DNA of 5,454 nucleotides from an uncultured Slackia sp. (lineage in GTDB: Bacteria > Actinomycetota > Coriobacteriia > Coriobacteriales > Eggerthellaceae). The stretch lies in NCBI GenBank assembly GCA_900553655.1, contig USEQ01000105.1:1-5454 (forward strand). Direction: 5' to 3'. The translations under genes were made by a program, and so were the position numbers. Positions 1 to 5,454 of the stretch are shown here, piece after piece; within the stretch, counting starts at the first letter, position 1, and each line of letters opens with the position of its first letter. The notes under the pieces are model-generated. The model was given only the letters and a program-made list of their open reading frames with translations. It searched no databases and had not been told where the DNA came from.

Positions 1-126
1 ATGGAGCGCGAAGGCAGCGTGGTCATCAACTTCCCCGGCAGCGAAAAAGCCGCCCGTGAAAACTGGGAAGCCATCGCCGATGTCCTCCCTCATGCCGCCC
101 TCATGAAGCAAGGCGGCGGCCACTAA
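1..126 (+). CDS. MogA/MoaB-family molybdenum cofactor biosynthesis protein, C-terminal end (5' partial)
   Basis: The window opens inside this gene; 41 codons remain before a TAA stop at 124-126. The visible peptide contains NFPGSEKAARENWEAI followed by LPHAALM. This matches the end of MoCF-domain proteins (MogA, MoaB), where a conserved PGS-x-KA-x-R stretch precedes the last helix and a short 'LPHA' segment. In the family, this domain binds molybdopterin and adenylylates it in the cytoplasm before molybdate insertion. The ATG at base 1 is most likely an internal Met, because the family has well over 100 residues upstream of this motif. The gene converges on moaC and ends just before a strong terminator. 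The neighbouring moa and mod genes support the assignment. Whether it is MogA or MoaB cannot be decided from the tail alone, so no symbol is given. Confidence 0.78.
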   Translation: MEREGSVVINFPGSEKAARENWEAIADVLPHAALMKQGGGH

Positions 127-139
127 GAGACCGCATGCA

Positions 140-173
140 ACGCAAAAGGAGCCCGATCGGGCTCCTTTTGCGT
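140..173. terminator. Bidirectional intrinsic terminator between the MogA/MoaB-family gene and moaC
   Basis: This is a perfect 34-nt palindrome. The core stem GGAGCCC/GGGCTCC surrounds a GATC centre and is flanked by AAAA on the left (144-147) and TTTT on the right (166-169). It therefore reads as a GC stem followed by a U-tract on both strands. It begins 13 nt after the plus-strand stop codon. It would end the MogA/MoaB-family transcript and also stop any read-through from the minus-strand moaC side. The U-tract is only four bases long and is itself paired in the extended stem. Confidence 0.82.
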
Positions 174-255
174 ATAAAGATCAGACCAGAAAGGGGAAGA
201 GCGAAGCGTTTTCCCCGCCCCGCAGGTCAACCAAAAGACCCAAGCGAGCAGGGGC

Positions 256-281
256 GCGAGAAAATCGCTTGCGTTTCTCGC
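256..281 (+). terminator. Possible secondary hairpin/terminator in the convergent spacer
   Basis: GCGAGAAA (256-263) pairs perfectly with TTTCTCGC (274-281) around a 10-nt loop. On the plus strand it is followed by a pyrimidine-rich run, TCTTCCTTTATTT. It could serve as a back-up terminator for the plus-strand gene. The right arm also overlaps a longer-range pairing: bases 195-204 are the exact reverse complement of 278-287, so alternative folds are possible. The trailing U-tract is interrupted and the stem is AT-rich on one side, so this is a weak call. Confidence 0.35.
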
Positions 282-318
282 TCTTCCTTTATTTAAAAAA
301 CCGAAAACGCAGAACGAA

Positions 319-350
319 GCGCATAGCCCCTCGAAGAGGGGCGATAGCGC
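319..350 (-). terminator. Candidate terminator hairpin downstream of moaC
   Basis: Read on the minus strand, this hairpin starts about 11 nt after the moaC TAA. An inner stem GCCCCTC/GAGGGGC (326-332 with 336-342) closes a 3-nt loop. After a small internal loop, an outer GCGC/GCGC clamp (319-322 with 347-350) extends it. The nearest U-tract on the minus strand is the T6 opposite 295-300, about 18 nt beyond the stem. That is too far for a textbook intrinsic terminator. The hairpin may instead protect the 3' end of the transcript, with termination at 140-173. Confidence 0.45.
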
Positions 351-360
351 AGTGAGCGAT

Positions 361-870
361 TTACTCGCGCCCCTGCGAGCGCTCCCAGAGTCCCGTTTTC
401 CCGCCGTCTTTCTTCAGCAGACGCACATCCATGATCTCCATACCGCGATCGACGGCTTTGCACATGTCATATACGGTCAGACACGCAACGCTCGCAGCAG
501 TCAGCGCCTCCATCTCAATGCCGGTCTTGCCGGTCACGCCGCACGTGGTGGTCACGTGAATGCCCACTAGCCCATCCTCACGCTGGCCTTCGCACACCGG
601 TTCGCATGACACTTTCGCCTTCGTGATATTGAGCGGATGGCACATAGGGATGAGCTCACTCGTCTTCTTCGCCGCCATCACCCCCGCTACGCGGGCGCAT
701 GCGAGCACGTCGCCCTTCGCCGCCGCCCCCGACGTGATAAGCTCGAGCGTTTCGGGCTTCATGGCAATGAAGCCCTCGGCCACCGCAACGCGTTCGGTGT
801 CGGCCTTTTGGGAAACGTCCACCATCCGCACGTCTCCCTGCTCATCGATATGGGTCAGTTGTTCCGCCAT
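361..870 (-). CDS. moaC: Cyclic pyranopterin monophosphate synthase MoaC
   Basis: The 169-residue protein is close to the usual MoaC length. MoaC is a cytoplasmic oligomeric enzyme that converts the MoaA product 3',8-cH2GTP into cyclic pyranopterin monophosphate, the first stable intermediate of molybdopterin synthesis. Family signatures run the full length: LTHID near residue 5, MVDVS at 16-20, KGDV at 52-55, LIPMCHPL at 73-80, [14 protein letters not shown] at 114-127 and [10 protein letters not shown] at 134-143. The KGDV lysine (K52), D135 and K138 correspond to catalytic residues of the E. coli enzyme, so it looks active. The ATG lies 8 nt after the moaA stop. Its ribosome binding site, AGGAG, overlaps that stop codon, which implies translation coupled to moaA. 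It is the last minus-strand gene before the convergent spacer. The end and reading frame are clean, and nothing looks degraded. Confidence 0.97.
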   Translation of the reverse strand: MAEQLTHIDEQGDVRMVDVSQKADTERVAVAEGFIAMKPETLELITSGAAAKGDVLACARVAGVMAAKKTSELIPMCHPLNITKAKVSCEPVCEGQREDGLVGIHVTTTCGVTGKTGIEMEALTAASVACLTVYDMCKAVDRGMEIMDVRLLKKDGGKTGLWERSQGRE

Positions 871-875
871 CAGTG

Positions 876-880
876 CTCCT
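876..880 (-). promoter_or_regulatory. moaC ribosome binding site overlapping the moaA stop
   Basis: The minus strand reads AGGAG, then 5 nt, then the moaC ATG. The first two bases of this site are the last two bases of the moaA TAG stop codon (879-881). A ribosome ending moaA would sit on the moaC start signal, which would keep MoaA and MoaC output linked. Confidence 0.75.
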
Positions 881-1883
881 ATCCGCCAATCTGGCTCATA
901 TTGCGTTCGGTTCCCACTTTGTCATGATGCTCGTCGGGTTTTGCGCCAAGCGCCGCCAAGAGCACATCGCGCACGGCCTTGTCCCCCTTGCCCGAACGCA
1001 ACGCAGCACGCACGTCGAACTCTTCATCGGAAAAAAGGCACGGACGAATCTTGCCATCCGCCGTCAAGCGAAGACGATTGCATTCGCTGCAGAAGTGGCG
1101 CGAAAGCGGAGAGATGAATCCGACCGTGCCCTTTGCGCCTTCGAATTCGAAGTAGCGCGCGGGGCCCCAGCCGGTAGGCTTGTGGTTCCCGGCAGGCTTG
1201 AGCTCGCCAAGGCCGGATGCGATGGCCTGTTCGTTTATCATGCCGAAAAGCTCTTCGCTGGCAATGACGTCCTCCTTGCCCCAACCGCAACCGCATGACC
1301 CGGTGCTTTCGCCCACGGGCATGTACTCGATGAAGCGCACGTGCAGCGGACGGTCGATCGACATGCGCGCGAACCCGAACACGTCCTGGCCAAGCGAGCG
1401 CACCACCACGGAATTCAGCTTCACGGGGTCGAAGCCCGCCTCAAGCGCCGCATCGATGCCGGCCATAGCTTCGTCAAATTTATCGCGACGCGTGATGGCC
1501 GCGTATTGAACCGGGTCGAGCGTATCGAGCGAAATATTCACGCGAGAAAGCCCTGCCGATTTAAGTTCATCGGCCATCTTCGGCAAAAGAATGCCGTTGG
1601 TCGTAAGCGCGATGCTTTCGATGCCAGGAATGCGATTCAAACCGCGGATCAAATCGGCGACGCCAAGGCGAACCAGCGGCTCCCCCCCTGTAAGGCGTAG
1701 GCGCTTTATGCCGATGCCCGCCGCAACGGACACAAGTCGCTCTATTTCCTCAAGCGAAAGAACATCCTTGTGCGAAAGTGCGGAAACGCCCTCTTCAGGC
1801 ATGCAATATATGCACCGAAGATTGCAGCGATCCGTAAGCGAGATGCGCAGATAATCGATGGTCCTGCCGTGAGAATCTTTCAT
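879..1883 (-). CDS. moaA: GTP 3',8-cyclase MoaA (radical SAM)
   Basis: The 334-residue protein has the normal MoaA length and layout. It opens the GTP ring through a 5'-deoxyadenosyl radical to make 3',8-cyclo-7,8-dihydro-GTP, the substrate of MoaC. The N-terminal radical SAM cluster motif CNLRCIYC supplies C20, C24 and C27. GGEP at 66-69 is the S-adenosylmethionine-binding motif, and NISLD lies at 116-120. The second, substrate-binding 4Fe-4S cluster is supplied by C265, C268 and C282 in [21 protein letters not shown]. The protein ends in the conserved Gly-Gly tail (MSQIGG), which is required for cyclase activity in studied homologues. An extra Cys-x-Cys (C197, C199) sits in a loop after FIEYMPVGE and is not part of either standard cluster. 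The ATG start is supported by AGAGGAG, 9 nt upstream. moaC follows 8 nt downstream, and modC lies 72 nt upstream on the same strand. Confidence 0.97.
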   Translation of the reverse strand: MKDSHGRTIDYLRISLTDRCNLRCIYCMPEEGVSALSHKDVLSLEEIERLVSVAAGIGIKRLRLTGGEPLVRLGVADLIRGLNRIPGIESIALTTNGILLPKMADELKSAGLSRVNISLDTLDPVQYAAITRRDKFDEAMAGIDAALEAGFDPVKLNSVVVRSLGQDVFGFARMSIDRPLHVRFIEYMPVGESTGSCGCGWGKEDVIASEELFGMINEQAIASGLGELKPAGNHKPTGWGPARYFEFEGAKGTVGFISPLSRHFCSECNRLRLTADGKIRPCLFSDEEFDVRAALRSGKGDKAVRDVLLAALGAKPDEHHDKVGTERNMSQIGG

Positions 1884-1892
1884 GAAATCCCT

Positions 1893-1899
1893 CTCCTCT
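1893..1899 (-). promoter_or_regulatory. moaA ribosome binding site
   Basis: The minus strand reads AGAGGAG followed by AGGGATTTC and the moaA ATG. This gives a 9-nt spacing and supports the start at 1883. A purine-rich continuation, GAGAGGG, gives an alternative register closer to the start. Confidence 0.7.
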
Positions 1900-1912
1900 A
1901 TATTCTCACTAC

Positions 1913-1918
1913 AGTATA
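1913..1918 (-). promoter_or_regulatory. Possible -10 element of an internal promoter before moaA
   Basis: TATACT on the minus strand matches the TATAAT consensus at 5 of 6 positions. It lies 29 nt upstream of the moaA ATG, in the only AT-rich part of the 72-nt modC-moaA spacer (1884-1955). No -35 element like TTGACA is visible at 16-18 nt spacing, and there is no extended TGn. The spacer holds no convincing terminator, so read-through from modC is also plausible. moaA-moaC could therefore be transcribed both from the mod promoter and independently. Confidence 0.3.
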
Positions 1919-1955
1919 AAGGATAGCGCAGCGAAGAGCCCGCCTTACCGCACGG

Positions 1956-3086
1956 TCATCGCGAAACCAGGTACATGCTTTCGGAGGGAATCTCTACGAG
2001 AAGCTCGTCGCCCTCTCGGGGCAGCTGCGCCTCAGGCACCGCGAGCTTGTCCACCTTCCACTGCACATGAATCTTGAGGAACTTCATGGTCGCATCCTCT
2101 TCGGCCATATCGTGCTTCAGGCGAAGGCTATCGGCCGCATCGAGAAACGAGAGCATGACCGTGCGTTCGAAGCGTGAATCGCTCACACGGTCCGCACGCA
2201 CGCGGAACACGTTCGTCCCCGGCCTTTCGGCGCGCCTCAGGAAGAACGCGCGCACGCCGAACCAGCGAACGTCGCGAGGCACGAGGGTTTCGCTCGCAAG
2301 CCTGATGCCCCAATCAGGCAGCTCAACTGTATGGTCGTCCACGTAACGCGCGGGCGTCGTGTTCTTGCATCCCGACAGTTTCACCGCGGCAAGGCTCTCA
2401 GGACGGTGCACCACGCGATGCTTCGGCCCGATTTCGCATATACGCCCATTGTCCACGACGGCAATGCGATCGCAGAACCGATACGCCTCGTCGATATCGT
2501 GGCTTACATAGAGAATGGTCCCCTCGTACTCTTCGAACAGGCCGATGAGGTTTTGCTCGAGCGAGCTTTTCAGATGGGCATCGAGCGCCGAAAACGGCTC
2601 GTCAAGCATCAAGATCCCCGGTCGGGCGGCAAGCATGCGAGCAAGGGCAACGCGCTGCTGCTGGCCTCCCGAGAGCTGGGCGGGAAAGCGCTTTTCCATC
2701 CCGATGAGGCCAAAGCGCTTAAGCTGCTCGCCTACAATGCGCTTCCTGTCGGAATCGGAAAGGCTTGCCTCCATCCCGGCAGCCACATTCTGCTCGACGG
2801 TCATATTGGGAAAGAGCATATAGCTCTGGAAGAGAAGCGCCGTCTTGCGCTGCTGCGGCGACAGATCGATGCGAGCGCGCTTCCCCGCCTCCTTCTCGAA
2901 AAACGTCGCTCCGTTCACAACGATACGCCCTTCGTCGGGCTTCTCGATACCGGCGATGCAGCGCAGCGTCAGCGATTTTCCGCACCCCGATGCGCCGAGG
3001 AACCCTAGCGTCTCATCGCCCGCGCAAAACGACACATCGAGCTTGAACGACCCCATGTCCTTCTTGATGTCAACTTCAAGACTCAT
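1956..3086 (-). CDS. modC: Molybdate (or tungstate) ABC transporter ATP-binding protein ModC
   Basis: This 376-residue cytoplasmic ATPase would energise the ModB channel. All nucleotide-binding motifs are present in order: Walker A GASGCGKS at 31-38, Q-loop Q87 within [10 protein letters not shown], signature LSGGQQQR at 138-145, Walker B ILMLDEP at 158-164, D-loop SALD at 166-169, and H-loop H196 in SHD. The ATPase core ends near residue 235. A tail of about 137 residues follows, starting at [10 protein letters not shown] (239-248), with TOBE-like strands such as [10 protein letters not shown] (275-284) and ELLVEIP (361-367). I cannot see the usual Mop-domain molybdate-binding signature. The tail resembles a ModC subtype I associate with anaerobic Firmicutes. 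The ATG has an excellent AGGAGGAG site at 6-nt spacing, inside the end of modB, and is only 3 nt beyond the modB stop. Substrate choice between molybdate and tungstate cannot be read from the ATPase; the moa neighbours favour molybdate. Confidence 0.94.
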   Translation of the reverse strand: MSLEVDIKKDMGSFKLDVSFCAGDETLGFLGASGCGKSLTLRCIAGIEKPDEGRIVVNGATFFEKEAGKRARIDLSPQQRKTALLFQSYMLFPNMTVEQNVAAGMEASLSDSDRKRIVGEQLKRFGLIGMEKRFPAQLSGGQQQRVALARMLAARPGILMLDEPFSALDAHLKSSLEQNLIGLFEEYEGTILYVSHDIDEAYRFCDRIAVVDNGRICEIGPKHRVVHRPESLAAVKLSGCKNTTPARYVDDHTVELPDWGIRLASETLVPRDVRWFGVRAFFLRRAERPGTNVFRVRADRVSDSRFERTVMLSFLDAADSLRLKHDMAEEDATMKFLKIHVQWKVDKLAVPEAQLPREGDELLVEIPSESMYLVSR

Positions 3087-3089
3087 TCC

Positions 3090-4523
3090 CTACTCCTCCT
3101 GCTGGCGCAGACGATAGCGCGTAGTTCGCCGGCTCCAAAGGTTTATGAACAATATCACCAGGAAGCTGAATGCGATGATAACCGCCGTCCAGAACAAGGC
3201 GACATCGGTGTTTCCGTTCATCCATTCGAAATAGATGGCAATGGGGATGGTTCGCGTGATGCCCACGTAATTTCCCGCAAGAAAAAGCGTCGCGCCGAAC
3301 TCCCCCAAAGCGCGGGCGAAAGCGAGCACCGTGCCCGCCGCGATGGACGACCACGCAAGCGGCAACATGAGCTTGAAGAATATCTTGCCTTCGCTCCATC
3401 CTAACGTTCGGGCGGCGTCGAGCATATTGCGGTCAATCCCCTCGAACGCGCCGCGAGCGCTTCTGTACATGAGCGGAAACGAAACCACCACCGCGGCAAG
3501 CACCGTGGCAGGCCAGCTGAAGATGAGCGGAAAGCCTATGTCGATGAACCAGCGGCCTAGCGCCGTATTGTTGCCCAGGAGAAGCAATAGCACGAAACCG
3601 CACACCGTCGGCGGCAAAACCATGGGAATAGTAAAGACGGAATCGGCGATATCCTGCGCTCTTGAAGGAATGCGGAGGCTCCACCATGCCGCAAGAAGAC
3701 CCAGTACAAACACAAGGACGATCGCCGTACCCGTCGTTTTCAGCGTCACCCACAAGGGGCTCCAATCGAGCTTTGCAAGAAATTGGCTAGCCTCGTCCAT
3801 GGCAGAGGATTCCTCGACGAACGTTCCTTCCTCCCATGCGGCGAAATCGAGGAAGTCCGCATAGCGAAGCTCGGCGTGCGAAGCAGAGGCCGAATCCGTC
3901 ACATCGGAGCCGTCGATTCCTATCACGCTGACATAGAATACGCCAGATGCGTATTCCTGGTTGAAGAGGAAGCAAAGGCCCTCGCTCTCGAGGCTGAACG
4001 ATTCATCGGTGGTCACATACACCGGGGTCCCCGGCTCAAGCCGAGCCGACCCGCTCGCCGCCTCGGCGTCAAGCTTTTGAAGATATGCCACCACCCAGGA
4101 CAAGCCTGCGTCACGATCACCCGAACCGATTCTCTCCTCGAGCGCTCCAGAATCCACGTAGAGCACCGCATAGCCGTCGACTGCCACGAGGCATACGTCG
4201 TTTCGAGCGTCACCCTGGAGATAGGAATACCCCCGATAGGCGCCGTCGATAGCGCGATTGCTCCCTTTTTGCGCACGCGAGAAACCGGCGACGTCGAAGG
4301 GCGCCCCGTTCGCAAGCGCATCCTCCCCCTCGGGATCGATTTCGATTCCCGAAGCATCCACGGGAATCGACGCAAGTCCGCCTTCGTCTGCAACAACGTC
4401 CGAAACAACCGATTCGCGCGCCGCGGAATCGGATTCTTGGGCATATGCCGAAATGGGCACCGCCAAAGCGATGCCCATAACAAATGCCGTCAGTGCTTGT
4501 AATGCGCGTCTAGGCAAGCTCAA
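3090..4523 (-). CDS. modB: Molybdate ABC transporter permease ModB with a large N-terminal extracytoplasmic domain
   Basis: The product has 477 residues, about twice the usual ModB length of roughly 225. Residues 1-28 look like a signal peptide: RR, then a hydrophobic core, then a cleavage-like AYA|QE. Residues 29-75 are acidic and low in complexity. Residues about 76-245 form a region I do not recognise, with two cysteines (C111, C184). The permease begins near 250. Predicted helices are about 262-284, 298-318, 333-355, 386-408 and 442-463. Typical ModB motifs are LPPTVCGFVLLLLLGNN (303-319), the EAA-type loop LDAARTLGWSEGKIFFKLMLP (368-388) that docks ModC, and ALGEFGATLFLAGN (405-418). Positive charges after helix 1 and at the C terminus place the N terminus outside, which agrees with the signal peptide. 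The start appears to be TTG, overlapping the modA end by 14 nt. A second TTG at 4517 is better spaced from a weak GGGG. No ATG or GTG exists upstream before the in-frame stop. Confidence 0.9.
   Translation of the reverse strand: MSLPRRALQALTAFVMGIALAVPISAYAQESDSAARESVVSDVVADEGGLASIPVDASGIEIDPEGEDALANGAPFDVAGFSRAQKGSNRAIDGAYRGYSYLQGDARNDVCLVAVDGYAVLYVDSGALEERIGSGDRDAGLSWVVAYLQKLDAEAASGSARLEPGTPVYVTTDESFSLESEGLCFLFNQEYASGVFYVSVIGIDGSDVTDSASASHAELRYADFLDFAAWEEGTFVEESSAMDEASQFLAKLDWSPLWVTLKTTGTAIVLVFVLGLLAAWWSLRIPSRAQDIADSVFTIPMVLPPTVCGFVLLLLLGNNTALGRWFIDIGFPLIFSWPATVLAAVVVSFPLMYRSARGAFEGIDRNMLDAARTLGWSEGKIFFKLMLPLAWSSIAAGTVLAFARALGEFGATLFLAGNYVGITRTIPIAIYFEWMNGNTDVALFWTAVIIAFSFLVILFINLWSRRTTRYRLRQQEE
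3093..3100 (-). promoter_or_regulatory. modC ribosome binding site inside the modB 3' end
   Basis: AGGAGGAG on the minus strand is followed by TAGGGA and the modC ATG. The TAG is the modB stop. This strong site next to the stop suggests efficient, coupled translation of ModC after ModB. Confidence 0.85.
3798..3815 (-). promoter_or_regulatory. Possible internal translation start within modB
   Basis: Codon 242 of modB is an ATG (3798-3800), preceded on the minus strand by GAGGA (3811-3815) at 10-nt spacing. Initiation here would give a 236-residue protein that starts just before the first permease helix. That is almost exactly a conventional ModB. The spacing is at the long end and chance GAGGA motifs are common, so this is a hypothesis about a second product and not an annotated gene. 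Confidence 0.3.
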
Positions 4524-5379
4524 AGCCCCATTTCTGCCAAATCTCCAGGGCGGCGGGATCGCTCATCGCCCAATCCAAAAACGCCTTCGAAGCTTCGGCG
4601 TTTTCGCTTCCTGCCGTAATAGCCGCAGGATACACGATTGCCTTGTGCGTGTCGGCAGGAACGACGGAAAGAACCTTCACGCCGCCGAAACGATACACGT
4701 CGGAGCTGTAGACGAACGCAATGTCGACATCGCCCGATTCGGCATGCTTGCATACATTGCCCACGGACGTGTCGAGCACCACTTTGTCGGCGATAGCGCC
4801 GGTGAACTCGCCGCCTTTACCGGATTCGTCAGAGTACGCACCCACCGTATACAGAGACTGGCATGCGTAGTTGCCCGCAGGAACGGACTCATCGCCCACG
4901 CAAATGGTGTAATCGCCCGATACGGCCTCTTCAAGCGTCAGGCCCTCGGGAATTTCGGTATTGCTCTCGCCCGTCACCATAACGAGATCGTTCTTGAACA
5001 TGTCGAAGCGGGTTGCCTCATCGATGAATCCGCCATCAACAGCATCGTCCATCTTTCCCTCGGAGGCCGAGATGAAGATGTCCGCAGAAGAGCCTGCCTT
5101 CAGCATTTCGACCAATTCGCCAGAAGCCTTGTACTGGGTGTCTGCGAACGTAACATCAGGGTTGTTCTGCACGTAAAGAGCTTGTACTTCGTCGAGCGCC
5201 TTCGAGAGCGAGTTCGCAGCGAAAATCTGTAGCTGCACGGGCTCCGAAGTCCCTTCTGCGGCAGCATTCGCCTTTTCGTCAGCCGCGTTCGATCCACCCG
5301 AGCAGCCAACAAGAGCCACAAGCGCAGTCAAAGCCGCCGCCACAGCGAAAGTCATCGATATCTTTTTCCACAAATACAT
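4510..5379 (-). CDS. modA: Molybdate-binding lipoprotein ModA (ABC transporter receptor)
   Basis: The 289-residue receptor captures molybdate outside the membrane and delivers it to ModB. The N terminus is a lipoprotein signal: KK, a hydrophobic stretch, and the lipobox LVGC with C26 as the lipidated residue. A short Ala/Ser/Glu-rich linker runs to about residue 45. ModA-type motifs follow: AANSLSKAL at 54-62, YKASGELVEMLKAG at 83-96, SADIFISAS at 98-106, VPAGNYA at 166-172, DTSVGNV at 203-209 and DIAFVYSSDV at 219-228. In characterised ModA proteins, equivalent segments supply the Ser, Ala, Val and Tyr contacts to the oxyanion. The chosen ATG has a perfect AGGAGGT just upstream. A longer reading frame from TTG at 5400 would run through that site and lacks its own, so it is rejected. 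The gene is first in the minus-strand cluster, and its TAG stop overlaps the start of modB. Tungstate binding cannot be excluded. Confidence 0.94.
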   Translation of the reverse strand: MYLWKKISMTFAVAAALTALVALVGCSGGSNAADEKANAAAEGTSEPVQLQIFAANSLSKALDEVQALYVQNNPDVTFADTQYKASGELVEMLKAGSSADIFISASEGKMDDAVDGGFIDEATRFDMFKNDLVMVTGESNTEIPEGLTLEEAVSGDYTICVGDESVPAGNYACQSLYTVGAYSDESGKGGEFTGAIADKVVLDTSVGNVCKHAESGDVDIAFVYSSDVYRFGGVKVLSVVPADTHKAIVYPAAITAGSENAEASKAFLDWAMSDPAALEIWQKWGFELA

Positions 5380-5383
5380 TGAG

Positions 5384-5390
5384 ACCTCCT
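5384..5390 (-). promoter_or_regulatory. modA ribosome binding site
   Basis: A perfect anti-16S match, AGGAGGT, stands 4 nt before the ATG at 5379 (5 nt from AGGAGG). It fixes the modA start at 5379, not the upstream TTG at 5400. Confidence 0.88.
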
Positions 5391-5401
5391 GCCTGAGCAA
5401 A

Positions 5402-5451
5402 CGAGAGCTTCTCGACGGAATACGCCGTATGCTCCACTTATTCGACAGAAT
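5402..5451 (-). promoter_or_regulatory. modA leader with direct repeat and dyads (candidate operator region)
   Basis: Plus-strand TCGACGGAAT (5412-5421) and TCGACAGAAT (5442-5451) match at 9 of 10 positions and start exactly 30 nt apart, about three helical turns. Between them lies the odd-length palindrome ATACG-C-CGTAT (5420-5430). The outer repeat is part of ATTC-GACA-GAAT (5440-5451), itself a dyad. CGAGA-GCT-TCTCG (5402-5414) forms a small hairpin near the ribosome binding site. No clear -35/-10 pair can be assigned, and the promoter may lie beyond the window. These signals suggest control by a DNA-binding regulator, but its identity is unknown. Confidence 0.35.
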
Positions 5452-5454
5452 TAT

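Noticed and set aside
1..3. ATG at base 1 as a true gene start giving a 41-residue protein
   Set aside because: The peptide matches the C-terminal end of MoCF-domain proteins, so the Met is most likely internal and the gene is cut by the window edge.
1884..1955. Terminator between modC and moaA
   Set aside because: Only a very short ACCG-CA-CGGT dyad is present, with no adequate loop or U-tract, so termination here is not supported.
2331..3008. Plus-strand open frame of 225 codons opposite modC
   Set aside because: It lies exactly over the ATPase motifs of modC and is explained as a shadow frame.
3783..4502. Plus-strand open frame of 239 codons opposite the ModB N-terminal region
   Set aside because: The minus-strand frame there has a signal peptide, continues into a clear permease and is joined to modA by overlap. 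The plus-strand frame shows no family resemblance.
4258..5232. Long plus-strand open frame of 324 codons opposite modA and the modB start
   Set aside because: It is antisense to two well-supported genes, has no recognisable motif or start signal, and is the kind of mirror frame that high-GC coding strands produce.
5380..5400. Seven-codon N-terminal extension of ModA from a TTG at 5400
   Set aside because: The extension translates through the perfect AGGAGGT site and lacks its own ribosome binding site. The ATG at 5379 gives a normal lipoprotein signal.
5380..5454. Molybdenum cofactor riboswitch in the modA leader
   Set aside because: Only 75 nt of leader is visible, and the small dyads do not build the larger multi-stem structure expected. 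It cannot be supported from this window.

Overview
The window holds a molybdenum uptake and cofactor locus from a moderately high-GC bacterium. Five genes lie head to tail on the minus strand in the transcription order modA, modB, modC, moaA, moaC. The 3' end of a sixth gene, of the MogA/MoaB family, enters from the left on the plus strand. The strong Shine-Dalgarno sites, high-GC codon choice, lipoprotein-type ModA and the ModC subtype suggest an anaerobic Gram-positive lineage. My best guess is an actinobacterial Coriobacteriia/Eggerthellaceae-like genome, inferred from overall character and not from any marker gene.

Layout: 1-126 is the tail of a MoCF-domain protein. 127-360 is a convergent intergenic region with a near-ideal bidirectional terminator (140-173) and weaker hairpins. 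361-870 is moaC and 879-1883 is moaA; they form a coupled pair in which the moaC ribosome binding site overlaps the moaA stop codon. 1884-1955 is a short spacer with a good moaA ribosome binding site and a possible weak -10 element. 1956-3086 is modC, 3090-4523 modB and 4510-5379 modA, with a 3-nt gap and a 14-nt overlap between them. 5380-5454 is the modA leader, which carries a perfect Shine-Dalgarno site, a direct repeat and small dyads.

How the genes work together: ModA is a lipid-anchored oxyanion receptor that would pass molybdate (possibly tungstate) to the ModB channel, powered by the ModC ATPase. MoaA and MoaC turn GTP into cyclic pyranopterin monophosphate, the first intermediate of molybdopterin. 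The MogA/MoaB-type protein on the facing strand would adenylylate molybdopterin before metal insertion. The locus therefore pairs metal supply with early cofactor synthesis.

The most unusual element is ModB. A signal peptide and an extracytoplasmic region of about 220 residues, which I do not recognise, precede an otherwise ordinary five-helix permease. An internal ATG with a possible ribosome binding site would yield a permease of normal length from the same gene. ModC also ends in a domain without a recognisable Mop-type molybdate-binding signature. No mobile elements, CRISPR arrays, tRNA or rRNA genes were seen.
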